Below are positions 1 through 14,400 of a DNA stretch of 64,000 nt, one piece after another. A model generated the notes under the pieces. It had not been told where the DNA came from. It did no database searches and saw nothing but the letters and a program-made list of their open reading frames with translations. Positions within the stretch are counted from its first letter, which is position 1, and every line of letters begins with the position of its first letter. Made by a program: the position numbers and the translations under genes. This DNA comes from Theobroma cacao (lineage: Eukaryota; Streptophyta; Magnoliopsida; Malvales; Malvaceae), in NCBI RefSeq assembly GCF_000208745.1, contig NC_030855.1, positions 10,167,156 through 10,231,155 of the forward strand, written 5' to 3'.

Positions 1-379
1 CTTAATATTTCTTTTATTTTCTTATTATATTCAAATAACCGTAATTTCGTTTTAAATGAAGATTTTAGACTTTTAAACTCATTTTGAATATGAATTATGT
101 GTTTTGTACTTGTATATTACGTTTTAGCCAGTTTCGAAATTTTTGAGAAAAATGACTAAAATACCCTTGTGAGACAAAAAATTAATATTTTATTTGTTTA
201 AAATTTGAAACAGCTTAAAATCTTTTAGAATACGATATTTGACAATGGTTGCTCACAAGGGAACAGAGAAACTGATAGTAAAGCCTTGCGGGGTTTCGGG
301 TTGACATTCCGGGCAATAAGTGTCTACCGAGACACCGCGGCGGTTGTCACGGGCTCGAGGGGAGTACCGGGTCGTGACA
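1..379 (-). repeat. Candidate end of a Gypsy-type LTR, running off the left edge
   Basis: Read on the minus strand from 379, the sequence opens TGTCACGACCCGG and continues into a GC-rich stretch (about 380-240) unlike the AT-rich surroundings. Many plant Gypsy LTRs begin TGTCACGACCC. Seen: the TG start and the sharp composition change. Inferred: this is the 5' end of an LTR extending left out of the window. No partner LTR, primer-binding site or target duplication can be checked here. Confidence 0.35.
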
Positions 380-2664
380 AAAAGAAATAAATACCCAAAT
401 AAAATCCATACCAATTAGACCTAAAGAAGTCCAAAAATTGTTGAACCCAATAACACCAGTGCGGGCTTGGGACGACTAGGTCTTCTTTGGGCCGCTTTTT
501 TTTTTCTTCCTCTCAAACAAGCCAAACTAACCTAACTTCTTTTCCTTTTCTCTTGCAACACATTGTTTGGTGCTCACCCCCTTTTTTCTTATTGTTCTTA
601 AAATGACTCAAAAGAAACAACTCCCAAAATCAAAACCAAACAAAAAATTTTGAAGTGGCTATCGTTCCCTTCCTTTTTTTTATTTTTTTGTTCCCATATT
701 TATTTTTGTGTTGAAGTTTTCTAAGGCTGGTAGATTCTAGAATCTAGGATTTCTAAGGTTTTTTCTATTTATGATTTTGCTATGATTCTATTGCGGTGTT
801 GTGGCTATTAAAGAAAACCTTTTTTCTATTCTCTTTAGGTGTTTTTTCCTCTAATTTTTTAATAGAGAAGCTCTTCTCTCTCTCTTTTTAGCTTAGGTTT
901 TTTTTCTCTCCTCCTCAGCAACTAGAAACACTTTCCCCTTTGATTTTTTCTCTACCACTATGGAAAAAAAACCCACTCTTATTGTTGTGTTTTTTAGGGT
1001 ATTTATAGGCATTTTCTTATAATCTTTCATTTAATTGCAAATCCCTTCAAATTAGTTTTATTTGATTTTATTTTATTTTGTTTGGGATCAATTTCAGGGA
1101 TTTTATAAAGAAATTTTAGAAATTTGGCAAAAAGATGAAAGGTTCACTATCATGACAACTTGCCTTTCCTTCTTTATTTTTTTCTTTTTTTAATTTTCTT
1201 TATTTGTTTTGATTTTTTAATTTGTTTTTTTTTTTGTTTTTCTAAGAAAACATTGGCCTTGGGATCAAGGATCATGAAAAACATTAGTTTTTTAATTTTG
1301 GTTTTTTTTTAGGTGTCTACACAATGGTTACATATTTTGGATTTGTATATGTCTGTATATCCTTGAAAATTAAATAATGCATCCATTTCGTAAAACAAAT
1401 TGGAATCATGATTAATGAAGATAGCTAAAATTTTTCTTGTAATCATGCTTATACTTACTTGATTACAAGATTCCTTTATATGATTGCAACATATGCTAAA
1501 TACTTTGGTAATACTTAATTGATAATGATATCCACTTGTTGTGAAAATTCTCCTCAAATTGATAGTGTCATACATAATTTGGAGAATATTTCTTGAAAAT
1601 ATTTTGGAAGAATAATTGCTTGAAAATGATTTGGAAGAATGCTTGCTAAGTGATATATAATGATGATATTCTTTTGACATAGAATTTCTCTTTAAACTGT
1701 CATTTTTATATGAATTGAAGAATTCCTTTGAAATGCTTGGTTGGTATTGTTTGGAAATGCTTAATGATGCTTAATGATTGACAATGCTTGATGAAAATTG
1801 AAGAATGCTTAATGATGCTCGATAATGTTCGAGAATGATGCTTGATGACTAATGATGCCTTGGACATGGATTGGAACTAATTTACATAAAATCTTGAAAA
1901 ATATGAGTATTTGATGCATATGATTAAACATTTATTTAAATACTCACACTTTTCTAATTCCATAAATACTTGAGTATTAAATGAACATGTTGAATATCTA
2001 CTTCAATACTCATTTATTCTAGGCTTATGAATTCTCTCCTAACATTTGATTTCTTAAGAATCTTTAACAATTGGTGTTGACCTTATGAATTCTTGAGAGG
2101 GGTTACTCATTTCCATTGTCCCATGATTTATTATTGGTATCATGAATGCTTGAGATCTGTAACAAGAAGCTATGGTGAGAATTCAACATTTAGTATTCTT
2201 CGCTATTAGTAACATCCTTTAAACACCAAATTGATATTGTGCTTTATGTTGCTTCTCACTTATGCTTGAATAATGAATTGCATAATTGGTATCAAGCTCT
2301 AAACCTTCTCAATTGGTACCTAGCTTTAAATTGGCATCAAGCTTCATATTGCTTCTTATCATTTGAACTTTAAAATTGATCATATCTTGCTTAAATTTGT
2401 TAGAGATTTGCACTTAATTGATATGCTGGGTATGTCCAAGATCCTTTCAAAAAGGGAGAAACCTCACTAGTGTCTTGCCAATTAATACAATGAGCTTTAA
2501 AATGATTCTATCCCTCATTATTGATTTTGTGCTTATTTGTTTTTAAAAAGGGGGAGCTTTTACTTATATCTATCAATTGGTATATTGAGCCTTATATTGA
2601 TCATATATTGCACTTTTGGTTTAGTGATTATTGAGCTTATTAGATATATTTAACAATTGGTAAT
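380..2664. other. Gene-free AT-rich stretch, probably old repeat sequence
   Basis: No ORF with recognisable protein similarity was found. The stretch has poly-T/poly-A tracts, many diverged short repeats of the type aatgcttgatgatg around 1735-1860, and a G-rich tract near 2550 resembling the internal polypurine tracts of LTR elements. I see no splice-compatible coding blocks. It is most likely decayed retrotransposon sequence, but no boundaries could be placed. Confidence 0.4.
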
Positions 2665-4560
2665 TGTCATGACCCATACTCAGTGGTCTGTGGCCGGTGC
2701 ACGGGCCTGGCAAGCAAATCCCACAAGACCTGAGCAAGCTTTAGGATTCAAAAATCAAATAACAAATAATCAAGGGATTTCATAACCAAATATTCATAAA
2801 TAAGGTTCAACATAATACCCCTAGCACACAAGTTCATACAATTATCATAAGGTCATACGTTGACCATTCAAGGCTGGTTTGTACATAACAACTCTTTGTA
2901 TACAATATTACGTGGCACTCAATGCCTAAAATATTTAGAATACATTACTTTCTAAACTTAAAAGTTTCAGTGTGGAAACTAATGTGGACTTGACCTAATG
3001 GAGTGACCAAAATGGGGGACGTACCAAATGCCAAAATCGGTTTGTCAATAGACGACCTTTGCCACACTCTATCTAATGGCCTATTTAACTACACATGGTA
3101 CAATATGGGTGAGTACTATAATACTTGGTGAGTGGTGCACATAATGAAATTTATATACATATATTAAACACATAATAAATATGACACTCTCAGTGCATCT
3201 ACATGATCTAACAAACATCTCCAAATATAGGGCATATCATTATCCCTAAGTTTTTGATATGGGGGCATAACATCATCCCCAACATCCTCAACGATCATCA
3301 CACACATCATTAGGTTAACTCTTGAAGCCAATTCAAAGTCAATCACATCATTCTCCACGGCACACTCTAGTTGTCAAAGTTTCATATCGATTCATATCAT
3401 CTTTATCTAGACTTCTCCAAGGCTATCACAAGTCATATATAACTCAATTCACATCACATCACATTAGCGAGTGCTCTTTCCTTGGATATAGTCAAATCAG
3501 GCACGGTGGCAAGCTGGTGGAGAAACAAATCACGCACAGGGCAAAGCCACTAGTAGAACAGAAGTCACATGCATGTCGAAGCAATGGGCGGAGAATCAAA
3601 ACACACCCAGCGCAAAAGCAATTGGCGAAAAATCATATCATCGATCAAAATAATTTCTCAACGATCGGCATCGCCCAAGGTAATCTCCCGTCAGTAACAT
3701 CACCCAGAGTAATCTTTTGACGGGCAACATCATGACATTGCAAGTGGGAATCATTGGTGGGACTAAACCACAACCCTTATTTACCACCATTTCTACATGC
3801 ATATACATAATCACAGGGTAATGGGATCCACTCAACCTCAAGTCAAATCAACGTCCGAAATTCATTCCCCAGACAAAACACAACTCCACAATGAGACCAT
3901 ATCATGTTGTGGATATGGTTGTTACAAGGATGAACTGGTTTGGGATTTGTATTCAAGAGTTTAGACTAAAGTAGGCTGTAGGCTAAGGCTGGATTGGCAT
4001 GGGTCGGAATTGTATTCATGTGGCCAAAGGTTGGACTATTGGAGTAATAATCAGTTGAATTCATTACGACATACGAATTATTTGGACTTTTTGTGCTCAT
4101 CTAGACCTTATGAACTCGTTTCAACCTTCTAAACTAGTCTATATCATCTGGGCTCATATAGACCTTTTAAGCTCTTTTGAACCTTCCAAATCTCTGAACT
4201 TTATTAAGAATTATAATGTTTTCAAAAAGAAGAAAAATAAACTTTTAGAATTTTTCGAGGTTTCTTAAGATGAGAAATGAAAGACTGTATTTGAAGTTGA
4301 GGTAACTGGAATGAATAATTGAAATTCGACGACATTGATAAGTTGAGCACCAAGATACTTAAATAAACAATAACACTAAACAAAAGCCCTATAGATTTTG
4401 GTTAGGCACGATGACCATCCAATTGGATTGGTCGGTCAGAGTCTAGACTCACAGTGCATTGATGGTCCATACATGCTATATGTACCTTTGAACTTTACTG
4501 TATGGAGGTAGGTAAATCTTTTAGCATGTGAACTTATCTTTATACATATCAAATATTGAA
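2665..4560 (+). repeat. Candidate diverged LTR-type repeat opening TGTCATGACCC
   Basis: At 2665 a sequence opens TGTCATGACCCATAC, similar to the TGTCACGACCC start at 379 on the opposite strand and to many plant Gypsy LTR starts. The next 1.9 kb is non-coding. It has short imperfect repeats (gggcggagaatc / ggcgaaaaatc / aggtaatctcccg near 3580-3720) but no convincing ORF. I could not find the right boundary or a matching target duplication for the flanking GTAAT, so the extent is approximate. Confidence 0.3.
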
Positions 4561-5409
4561 ATCAAAATCATTTGAATATTGTTTTGATACTATATACTTG
4601 TATAAGTATATGCTTTCATATATATAATTATTGCAAACTGTATATGAATAAGAAAACACTTTGAAATCCTTTTCGATCTTTGGACATTTTAACTTTCGTT
4701 TCCAAAATTGTTTTCATACAATTTTTACTAAATTAAAAATGATGTTCAAATAATAATATATGCTTTCCATAATATCTCGGAATAAGTCTTGTGATTTTGA
4801 ACTCTATGCTATTGTTATCATTTTTGTCCTTAGAATGTATGGAAAGATCATATTCGCCAACTTTAGTAAGTTTATATTTTGAGCCATTGAATTCTGTATG
4901 TTGGACATGTTGAACTAATGTTTAGGCTGCTTGGCAACAGACATGAGGTGCACAATAATCAGTGTTAAAAACTTAAACTAGTTACTGAAACTTAACAACA
5001 AAATTGAATAATCTGGTAATTTTCTTTACAAGTAGTTTTAAGGCAAGGGCTGAAAAAGCAAGCTCCAATCAGAACCCTCGACCACAGTTGTTTCAACTAC
5101 TCTGCAGTTCACTACCCAGCTATACATGTAAAGCATTAGCACCATACCTCTCTTCAAACTATCAGTCAGTTGGGTGAATAAGTTTAAGCACCAATTAGTT
5201 TACTGCTCAGTCTTTACGCTGGAAATAACTAATTTAACCACTAAAAGTTGGAAAAATCTCTCACCAGCTTGAATCGCCAGGCACATGTATTCTACCATCA
5301 AGCCCTCTTAGAAGAAAACTGATGGTTGCTTGATCAAATTATCTTTTAATTTGTGCACTGACACCAATATTGAGTGATCCTAGATGTTACCTACATATGA
5401 TGACTTTCT
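4561..5409. other. 3' flank of NUP160, no gene seen
   Basis: This stretch lies downstream of the NUP160 stop codon. The part nearest 5409 must hold the 3' UTR and polyadenylation site, but no poly(A) signal could be chosen with confidence. No other coding or RNA feature is visible. Confidence 0.5.
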
Positions 5410-8400
5410 TTAGCTTGCAGAAGAAACTGCATCATCTGAATCCACCTTTAGCTGTAAAAAGATAGAACAACAGTGCCACATGGTTAGCGGTGAGAACAGA
5501 TTTGATACAAAAGAGCGACCAGCATCCAATATAACATACCTGCTTGAGATGATTTAATAAAGCTCCATGCAGTAGCCTTTTGAGCTTATCACATTGATCA
5601 ACCATGTGACCTAAATTGATCAATCCGTCTAGTTGGCACCAAAGCTGCTCTAGTGTGTTATATGGGAACCATACTGCAGATGGTCGTTTGCGATTAATTA
5701 TGTCCACTGGTCTCTGCAAAAGGTTAATAGTAGCAGACTTCAGGCAAAGCCAGCAGAATACAACTACCACATGATTGCAGACAAATGAACCAGGTGGTAT
5801 CAAGAGAACAGATTCAATAAGAAAAAAAATGTGTAGCAACAAAACATCACATTAATTTGACTTTTCATTTGAATCTTTGGTGAATCTCCGTGAAATTATA
5901 ACCCTTTCTCTTAAGTTGCACATTAGATGATTACACATAATCTGACATTTAGTTGCAAACTCTTAGTAGAACATAGAATTGGCATAAAATTAATACAATT
6001 TTAATACCTACCCAACTCCATCTTTCAATACCTATCCAACCACACACTTAGGAATATGATAGGATATGCATTTCAGAGAAGAAGGTCAAGTATGAAGAGT
6101 GCCAATCTATGGAAAGCAATATAGATTATAGAAAAGGTTGCATGAAACCTGCCTATGAGAAATTCTACACTACATAGCGAACTAGGATTTTGCGTTGAAT
6201 GGAATTAAAAACATGCATGTTAAGGCTGTTTATCTTCTGGTAAATAGGAATTGGGATGTGTGTATGTCTGTGTATGCATGTAAGAAAGATTACAGGAATA
6301 TGCTTCCATAAACACCATAATTGACCATTCCATAATTCAAAAGCTACTAAAAATGATCAGATAGGCATATATAGAACTATAGATACTCTGAAAGATTGAT
6401 ACACAAGGGTTAGAAGTCCTAAAGAGATAACTAATAATATATATTATCTTGAACTCCAAGAAAATAAATCCAACGTCCAAGAAACTCTTAGCATAATCTA
6501 AGCTTGACAAAATTATACAAAGATACTAGGTCGCAAAAGTTGCATAAGTTTACAATCCTGCCCCTAGAAAGAAAATAAGTAAAAATTTCTAAAGTCAAAA
6601 CTGCATGATTAAAAATAAATAAATTTTTGCCATGGTTGCACAAAAAAGCCAATATCTTCCACTGTTTTTTTGAGTAGACAGCAGGCAGAAGCCACAAAGA
6701 GAATAGCTGACTAGTAGGGATGACAACTGACTATACCCCAACAAGAAGCCTGCCTCCCCACTCTATTCAGGTCAGGTTTTTTATTGGAAAAAAAAAAGGG
6801 GCAGGAAACCAGGATTTCCTTCCCTGCTGAGTACTCAGAGGGGCAGGGAAAGGGACGAATTTCCTCCCCCAAGGTGGGATTGGGGTTGGGGACAGAGTGG
6901 GATTGGTGAGGGGTGCATTACTTGCCCCATGTTCCGCCTGTTGCCATCCTACTGACAATACTTGATTAAATATCAGTACTAACGAGGAGCTATTTCAATT
7001 GGTTTTCACTTTCTCCCTTCAATTTATTTCCCAAAACGAAGAAAGATGCCCACCAGTTCACCCTCTCTTCCCTATCTCTTTTCACTACAAGAAAGCCATG
7101 ATCTAGTCCTGTAAAATGCTCTGAAGATACATCTAAGATCTCCAGCGACTTCACTAGAATGGAGGATCTCAGCAATTTGAATAAAGCATGGATTGAAATA
7201 ATTTTATATGTTCTATGACATTAGGAGAGTTACGTAATACTCATTTATAAAAAACTAGATGAGTTGTAGCACTAAGCAAGTTAAGATACCACAGCAAAAA
7301 TTGCAACTTACCATTGATGCAAATGCTTCTACATACTCAAGAAACAAATTTGTAGCTTCTATATATCGACCATAATCAGCGTATAGTCGAAACAAGGATG
7401 CTGGACTTGGGTCTGGGCCAGTCATTCCCCAAGACCTTCTCTGACTTTCCTGCCCAACCCAAGATGATGTAATGGCAAGGTTAAAAATAAGCAAGATTAA
7501 TCCAGACATGGTTAAAGTTAAAAACAGTTTGTAAAATAATAATTTATACTCATTTAAAGATAGTCTTCTTCAAGCCAACTGGTACAACTGGCTACTGATG
7601 TAAACAAGTACTTTTTGACAGCTTAATAAAGTTGACTGACAGACAAGTGATCTTTCAACCTAAATTGGCTTTTTCTGTTCTTTTGGTTTTTCCCTTACAT
7701 GATTAAAGTATCTAATGTCAAGGAACTTAGATATAAAGAATGACTATTCCAAGAATATTCTGCTGCTTGAATGTGGCCTTCACAACAATGCATTTACTAG
7801 CTTGATGAATTTTCATGTGAAAAAATTATATATCCTGTATCGACTTACATCCTTGTTCTTTTTGTTCCCTTTTCCTACATGTATTGTTTTGTTATCTTAA
7901 TAGAGCTTTTTTAGGCCCTTAAGGCCATGAGTAGGGTTCTCTGCCAAATATCATAGTATCTAACATCTTAGAAATTATCCTTATTGAAAAGAAAATAGAT
8001 GAAAGATTGAGAGTCAGGGACCATAGTAGAGAGCACTACAGAAAACTTGCAATGTGCAACTTAAGCTGTTCCCTGCTTTTTATATCCCGAGAGCAAACTG
8101 ATCCAAGATTTTCTATTGTGGGTAGAAGTATTACCTTGAACATTTTAACCAGCCACAGAGGCAATTCAATGTGAGGATCAGTACGAAGAAGTGTTTCAGC
8201 AACTACTAGTGGCAACCTAGCATGAATATATTTGTACTTTTCCTGCAATGCACAAAGATCTCATGATGAGCTAGATGGAAAAAGAAAATAAACAAGAGGA
8301 AAAGGAAAAGAGGAAAGGTGACAGGACAAATTTTTAATGTTGCTTTCATTTTCTTCTTTTTTCATTTAATGGATGGTTGCTTTCAGTTCAGAAGACTGAC

Positions 8401-11400
8401 ACATGCAATCATCTTCTTTTTTAAATCCTTACACAGATTCACATTTACCAGGAATTTAACCCCAAGAAAGAAAATGTTGGAGCACAGGCAACTTACCAAG
8501 GCAATCAGGTGTACAGACATATATTACTAGTCACAAGTTAGTAATTATGAATATAGATATGGGCATAATACTATAGGCAGTTGGTTGAAATGTAACATCT
8601 CAAATGCCAGCAGTGATACTTTCTTCCTCTTTGCTTCAGAAATTCAGTACACATACTCAACAGCTAACTCAGCACTCAGAATATGACTTATATGCACAAT
8701 CGCTTAAGCTGGTGTTACCCATAGCTTCACTCTTCCTCCCAACCCCAAAATGTGCCATCCAGGAAGAGAAACCCCTAGGCCTTTCAATTTTACAATTTCT
8801 TTTCTCAACTTATTATACATAATTAATTAGTAACATTACCCCCCAGTAAAAAAAAAATTCACAACTAAGCATAGAAGTCAGAAAAAAGATAAGACAGGGA
8901 AGTTTAAGGTATTTCCTTTCACATACAACAATAAAACACCATCAACATGTTAAGAACTTGACACAAACTGAACCACCCATTTATTGTCTTACTATTTTTC
9001 CCAATCTTGAGCAAAAACAATTTCTCACTACAGATTCAAAAGAAATCATAAGTTAACCAAACATTTTAAATGAACAAACTTCCTTATTCCTGCGTCAATG
9101 CTTCAGGCAGAAAACATTAAGCACTTTTTTAATAGACTTTCTATCTAAATTATAATGAGGAACACTTTTCTGCTTAATAAATAAAAGCTACCCATAATAT
9201 GCAGTTACATTTTGTTTTAGCTAGATAAGAAAGGGCCGAAGTAACTTTTCTCAAAGGCCTCTCCTCGAGTTTTTTTAACAGTGAGAATTCTCTTTACCTT
9301 AATTTGTATGACCCAACACTACTGATATGAAATCCCACCAAAGAGAAAGAAGAAGAAAACCACTACCGACTCACATAATACAAAGACACCCGATGCCTTA
9401 TCTCTACTTGTATCACAAGCACCCAAATAAAAATGGGGACAAAACAAGACTTTGAAAAACCATAATATGAGAAAGCAGCACTGCTGTTAGCATCATCTTT
9501 CTTCAGGGTTAAACCATAATGTCTGATGTTAGGTCCTTGATGTGAAAATCCTGATGCCATTTTTCTTTTCTTTCATAATATCTTGAATTTAGAATTAGAT
9601 ACCATTGCGTTGTTTTCTTTTACTGCTTGCTTTTTGCTTCTGGAAGCACAAAATAAAAGCCAAAATAAAAAGTGCATTTTGATAAAAAAGAAAATAATTT
9701 TTTTGAACAATTAATAAAACTGTAATTTTTGGAGAACAAAATGCATGACTTTACGTTTATATATAACAATTATGTTACATTTGGTGTTGTATATTAGTCA
9801 TTTTTAATTTTTAACCAGTTATCGATTTATGGTTATGCTTTCTACTATTTGCTTTTGCCTTTTAGCAGACCTTTAGTAAGCAAAAAACAAATACCAAAAA
9901 GCAAGTTGCAAATGCAACAACCAAACAAGCCCAAAAAAATTTAAGAACAAGGCAAGAGAAAAAAATTGAAGCATTTAGAAAGTACGAACAAGATAATGCT
10001 CAAGTGTTTCCCAGTGATAATTCGCCTTAGTTTGTTGAGCGGTAGGCGCCATATCAGGTGAACCATGAACAACCACTTCATCCTTGGATGATGTCAATAA
10101 TAGATTGTGCGCTCTGAAATCAATCCAAAAAGAAAAGGCCACATTATTTAATGAAAATTCTTTACTTCACAGGCAAATTAAACAGAGGGAAAAAGTGAAA
10201 CAAATTAGTGCAAGGATGACTCATCTTACCCAGTCCAAGACAAGCTTACTGTACTAGGGCAGCACTTTAACGACATAGCAGAGAAGATCTTTTCTAATTC
10301 CCTGAGCAAAAAGGACCACCAAGTTAAGCTAACAGAATACCAGAAGCACATATGATCATAAGTAAATTTAATGAAGCAGCTGAAGGGTAAATATTTTCCA
10401 CCTCTTCAATTCTGAGTCTTTCCAGAATTTTAAAAGAACAGCAAAGGCCATGTCATATAAATTCGTTTGGACCAGAAGCTCAACCAGATCTGATGGGGCC
10501 TTTTGAATATCTGGAAAGGAATTGAAAGTAAAATAAATCATCCAAAAAGAAGAGACTATTAAAAGTGGATAATGGAAACCTCCACTTCAGCAACTAAAAC
10601 TTTGAGATGAAGTTTCTTAATATTAACAAGCCATGTCATGCAATCTTCCTTTTCTACACCTTGTATCAAAACCCTACTACACCAGCTGTCTACAAGAGCT
10701 TACACCTAAAAATGAAATTAAAATGAGAAAATAAAGAAAGAGAAAAGATATAGAAAGCAATAGCAGCCTTATCCCTTCATATGTTACAATCTCATCATCT
10801 ATAAATACACCATGACAAACATCACAATACTAAGCTAAATCATCCCAGCCTTCCTTTTCTTCAAAAATGCCTTTCCAAGCATGCAGAGAAGCAACCATTG
10901 TACATTCTATCCAGAATCATCAAAGCTACATCAAAATGCTAAAAAAACTAGAAACTTCCAAGCCGTAGTACAATGAAATTTAAATATTGCCCACTAGTGC
11001 CACTGTTCTTAAAGCAGCAAAATCTATTATAAGTAATTTGCTTTGGCTTAATAAGATTAAACAGAAAGTTGCACTTACAGCTAGTGTCCAAACAACCAAA
11101 GAGAATTGTACGTTCTATCCAGAATCAAAGCTACTTCAAAATGCTGAAAAAACTACAAACTTCCAAGCCATAGGACAATGAAATTTAAATATTGCCCACC
11201 AGTGCCACTGTTCTTAAAGCAGCAAAACCTATTATCAGTAATTTGCTTTGGCTTAATAAGATTAAACAAAAGGTTGTACTTACAGCTAGTGTCCAAACAA
11301 CCAAAGAGACTTTGATGGCTCTTTCCCCTTTCAAATACTCCCAAAGAAATAACACAATACCACAACCAGAGAACCCCTCAGAATAGCATGAAAAACACAC

Positions 11401-14400
11401 CTGATGCTCTTACCAGTCAACCACCAACACATCTTACCATTACTCAACCCACACACCTTTACAGAATACAACAGATAGATAAAAGAAACAACTTAAAGTA
11501 CAAGGTTTCCATTAAGTATTTTTGTCAGACGTTTATAAAGGAAAAGGCATAAGGTGAAGCAAGTCACCCTTGTAAGATGTGGCATAGGCCTCAAAGCAGT
11601 AAGGCGTACGGGTTGTAGGAGTCGATTTTAATTTAGAAAATAAAAAATATATGCAAGATAATTTGATTGATAACAAAGCAATATTCCAAAAACAGATACA
11701 AGTTACCATTACCACTATGTTTAAATTGAGGGGAGGGGAGGGAAAGGAAAGGCAAGGAGGGGAAAGAGGGAACCCTTTCCCTTTTTTGGATAACCAATGA
11801 AACAAAAGGAGAGAAATAAAGGGGTATCCAAAATCCCTCTGTTTCCCCTCAAACGCCCCTCCTTCCAATTGCCCCAAATTGGAGGAAAAGAAGCGGACAA
11901 GGAAGACAATTTTTATATGCTAATATGTCCATAATACCCTCATTGATTTCAGCAAATTCTATAACAACTCCATATAAAAGCTTTCTTAACTCTCCAATTT
12001 GCATACTTTGCTTGCTGCTTTTTGCTATCTTCACCTCACTAGTGCAGCCACACAAAATGGCTCTCTCATTTGCATTTTTATACTTGTTAAAGACTGATAT
12101 ATATTGTTATGTGTTAAGCTATTGTAGGTTTAGGACTGTTTTAATCTTTTTCATATTCTCTATTCTATTATAAATAGAATAGCCACATTGTGGAAGTAGA
12201 CCTTTATCAAATATATGAAAGTAGTTCACATAGGATCAGAGCCTGCCTATCCAAATCCCTACAAAAACCCAAAACTATGCGGAGTGGGGTCTACTAAGGC
12301 TGGTAGATCTTGTTAGCTGAATATGAGGTTGGTTAGTTTTTGATGTGTTGATTTTTTATTTTTTTTTTTTGATAGTGGTGGAAAAGGGTCAGTGAGATGG
12401 TGTCAAAAGGTAGTAAAAGTCTGGAGGTTGTGTTCTCACATCACAAAATAGTTGATGTTACACTAGCCAGAGACGGTTCTAATTTTATAGAATGGAAGTT
12501 TCTAATTAAGGTTAATATAAGAGGACCTAGGAAGGAAGTACATCTTACTGAACCCTATCTCAATGAAGAAGATGCTGCCAAGGCATGGATGACAGATGAT
12601 GGAAGATTGTTTTCTCTGATTGTTAATTGTATTAGTAGAAAGATGGTTCTTTCAATGAAATATACTACGACAGTTAAAAAGTTATGGGAGTTATTGCATT
12701 AGTGTTTTTCAAGTACAAAGAATATGAAGAGATTGTTTTCTCAGATTGTTAATTGTATTGATAGAAAGATGATTCTTTCAATGCAATATACTACAACAGT
12801 TAAGAAGTTATGGGAGTTATTGCATGAGTGTTTTTCAAGTACAAAGAATATGGTTTATCACAGGAGGTTAGTCATCCAAGTCAGAATGGACGTACAATTA
12901 TGGATTATTACTATGATTATAACTGTACTACTAAAAACTTTTACAATGCCATGGCACCTTTTACTGATGTGGCTAAGATGAAAGAAAAGCATGAGAGTTG
13001 TCTTTGGTTGGCTATCTGGTTTAGATTCAGAGTATGACGTGATTCATTCTCAAGTCTTGGCCAACAAGGTTGTTTCTTCATTGTTTGATGTTGTTACCAC
13101 TGTATTGAGTACCAAGGAAAGTGTTTTTAGTACTAGTGATGTGCCTAATCGATCTGCCTTAGTCTCACAGGGTACTAATGAGTTTGGCAATGGATATAGA
13201 AGAGGATCAAGTGAGGGAAGAGGCAATTTTGGAGGAAGTCATGGTGGAAAAGGAACAGGTGGTAGTGGGGGTCCAAGAGTGTGTTATAACTACAGAGAAA
13301 AGGTCACCTCTGGAATTAGTACTCTAAACCCCTACAGGGACAACAAAATTATCATTATCAATCTTCTTCACAAGGGCAACAAAAACAACTACAGCAGTAT
13401 CAGGTCTCCTCTAAATTTGCTCATGCAACATCACAAGTTGGCGGTTCCACTACACCCTACATTGAAGGACATACAATAATTATGTCTGATGAGGAGTTTT
13501 CTAGATAAACCCAATTCCAGAAGTCTCAACAACCTTCATCCTCCTTTATTGCTACCTTAGTTAAGTCAAGTAATCCCACAACATGTCTTTCTTCTTTATC
13601 TCGTCTTTGGGTTATTGACTCAGGTGCCATTGACCATATGACAAGAAATTCAGGTATTTTATCCACTTATAGATATTCCAATCATTGTATTAATGTCATT
13701 CTTGCTAATGGATCAACTATTGAAGTCTTAGGTACTGGTAGTAAACTTGTTGCTCCGTCATTGCCTTTTACCTTCAATTTTGCACCTTCCTAATTTTCCA
13801 TTTAACTCAATGTCTATTAGCCAAATAACTAAAGCCTTAAATTGTTGTGTTGCCTTTTTTCCTGGTTATTGTCTATTTCAAGATCTCTTGACTTGGAAGA
13901 TTATTGGTAGTGGGAGTGAATCAAATGGATTATATCTACTGGATGAAGTTATTGCTGCTCTTCCTTATACAAGTGCATCAATTGCATGTTCTAGTGATCT
14001 TTCCCTTTTCTAACTTCACTGTCAACTTGGTCATCCGTCTCTATTAGTGTTGAAGAAAATATGTCCTAAGTTAGTATCTATGTCTAGTTTACCATGCGAG
14101 TCTTGTGAGTTTGCCAAGCACTGTTGTGTGCCACGTGTCTAGAGTTAATAAGAAGAATACATCTCTTTTTGAGTTAGTTCATTATCATCTTTGGGGTCCA
14201 TGTCCCGTGACTTCAAAAATCGATTTTAAGTATTTTGTAACATTTGTTGATGATTTTTTAAGTACTTGGTTATATTTAATGAAATCTAGATCTAAGTTGT
14301 TTTCCATCTTTGTTGCATTTTGTGCAAAAATTCATACTCAATTTCACTCAAATATTCATATCCTCCGTAGTGATAATGCTAAAGAGTATTTCTCTGATCG

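Noticed and set aside
3322..3720. 132-codon plus-strand ORF
   Set aside because: No recognisable similarity, odd composition, and it sits inside the candidate LTR-type repeat; likely chance.
2660..5020. GTAAT pair (2660-2664 and 5016-5020) as duplication around a 2.35-kb LTR
   Set aside because: The sequence before the second GTAAT does not end in CA, so the boundary is not supported.
6767..6958. 63-codon Pro-rich minus-strand ORF
   Set aside because: It lies mostly inside the hAT-type MITE at 6715-6951 and its Pro-rich composition comes from the G-rich DNA.
11153..11400. Overlapping ORFs on both strands
   Set aside because: They are duplicated copies created by the 205-bp tandem repeat; no protein similarity.
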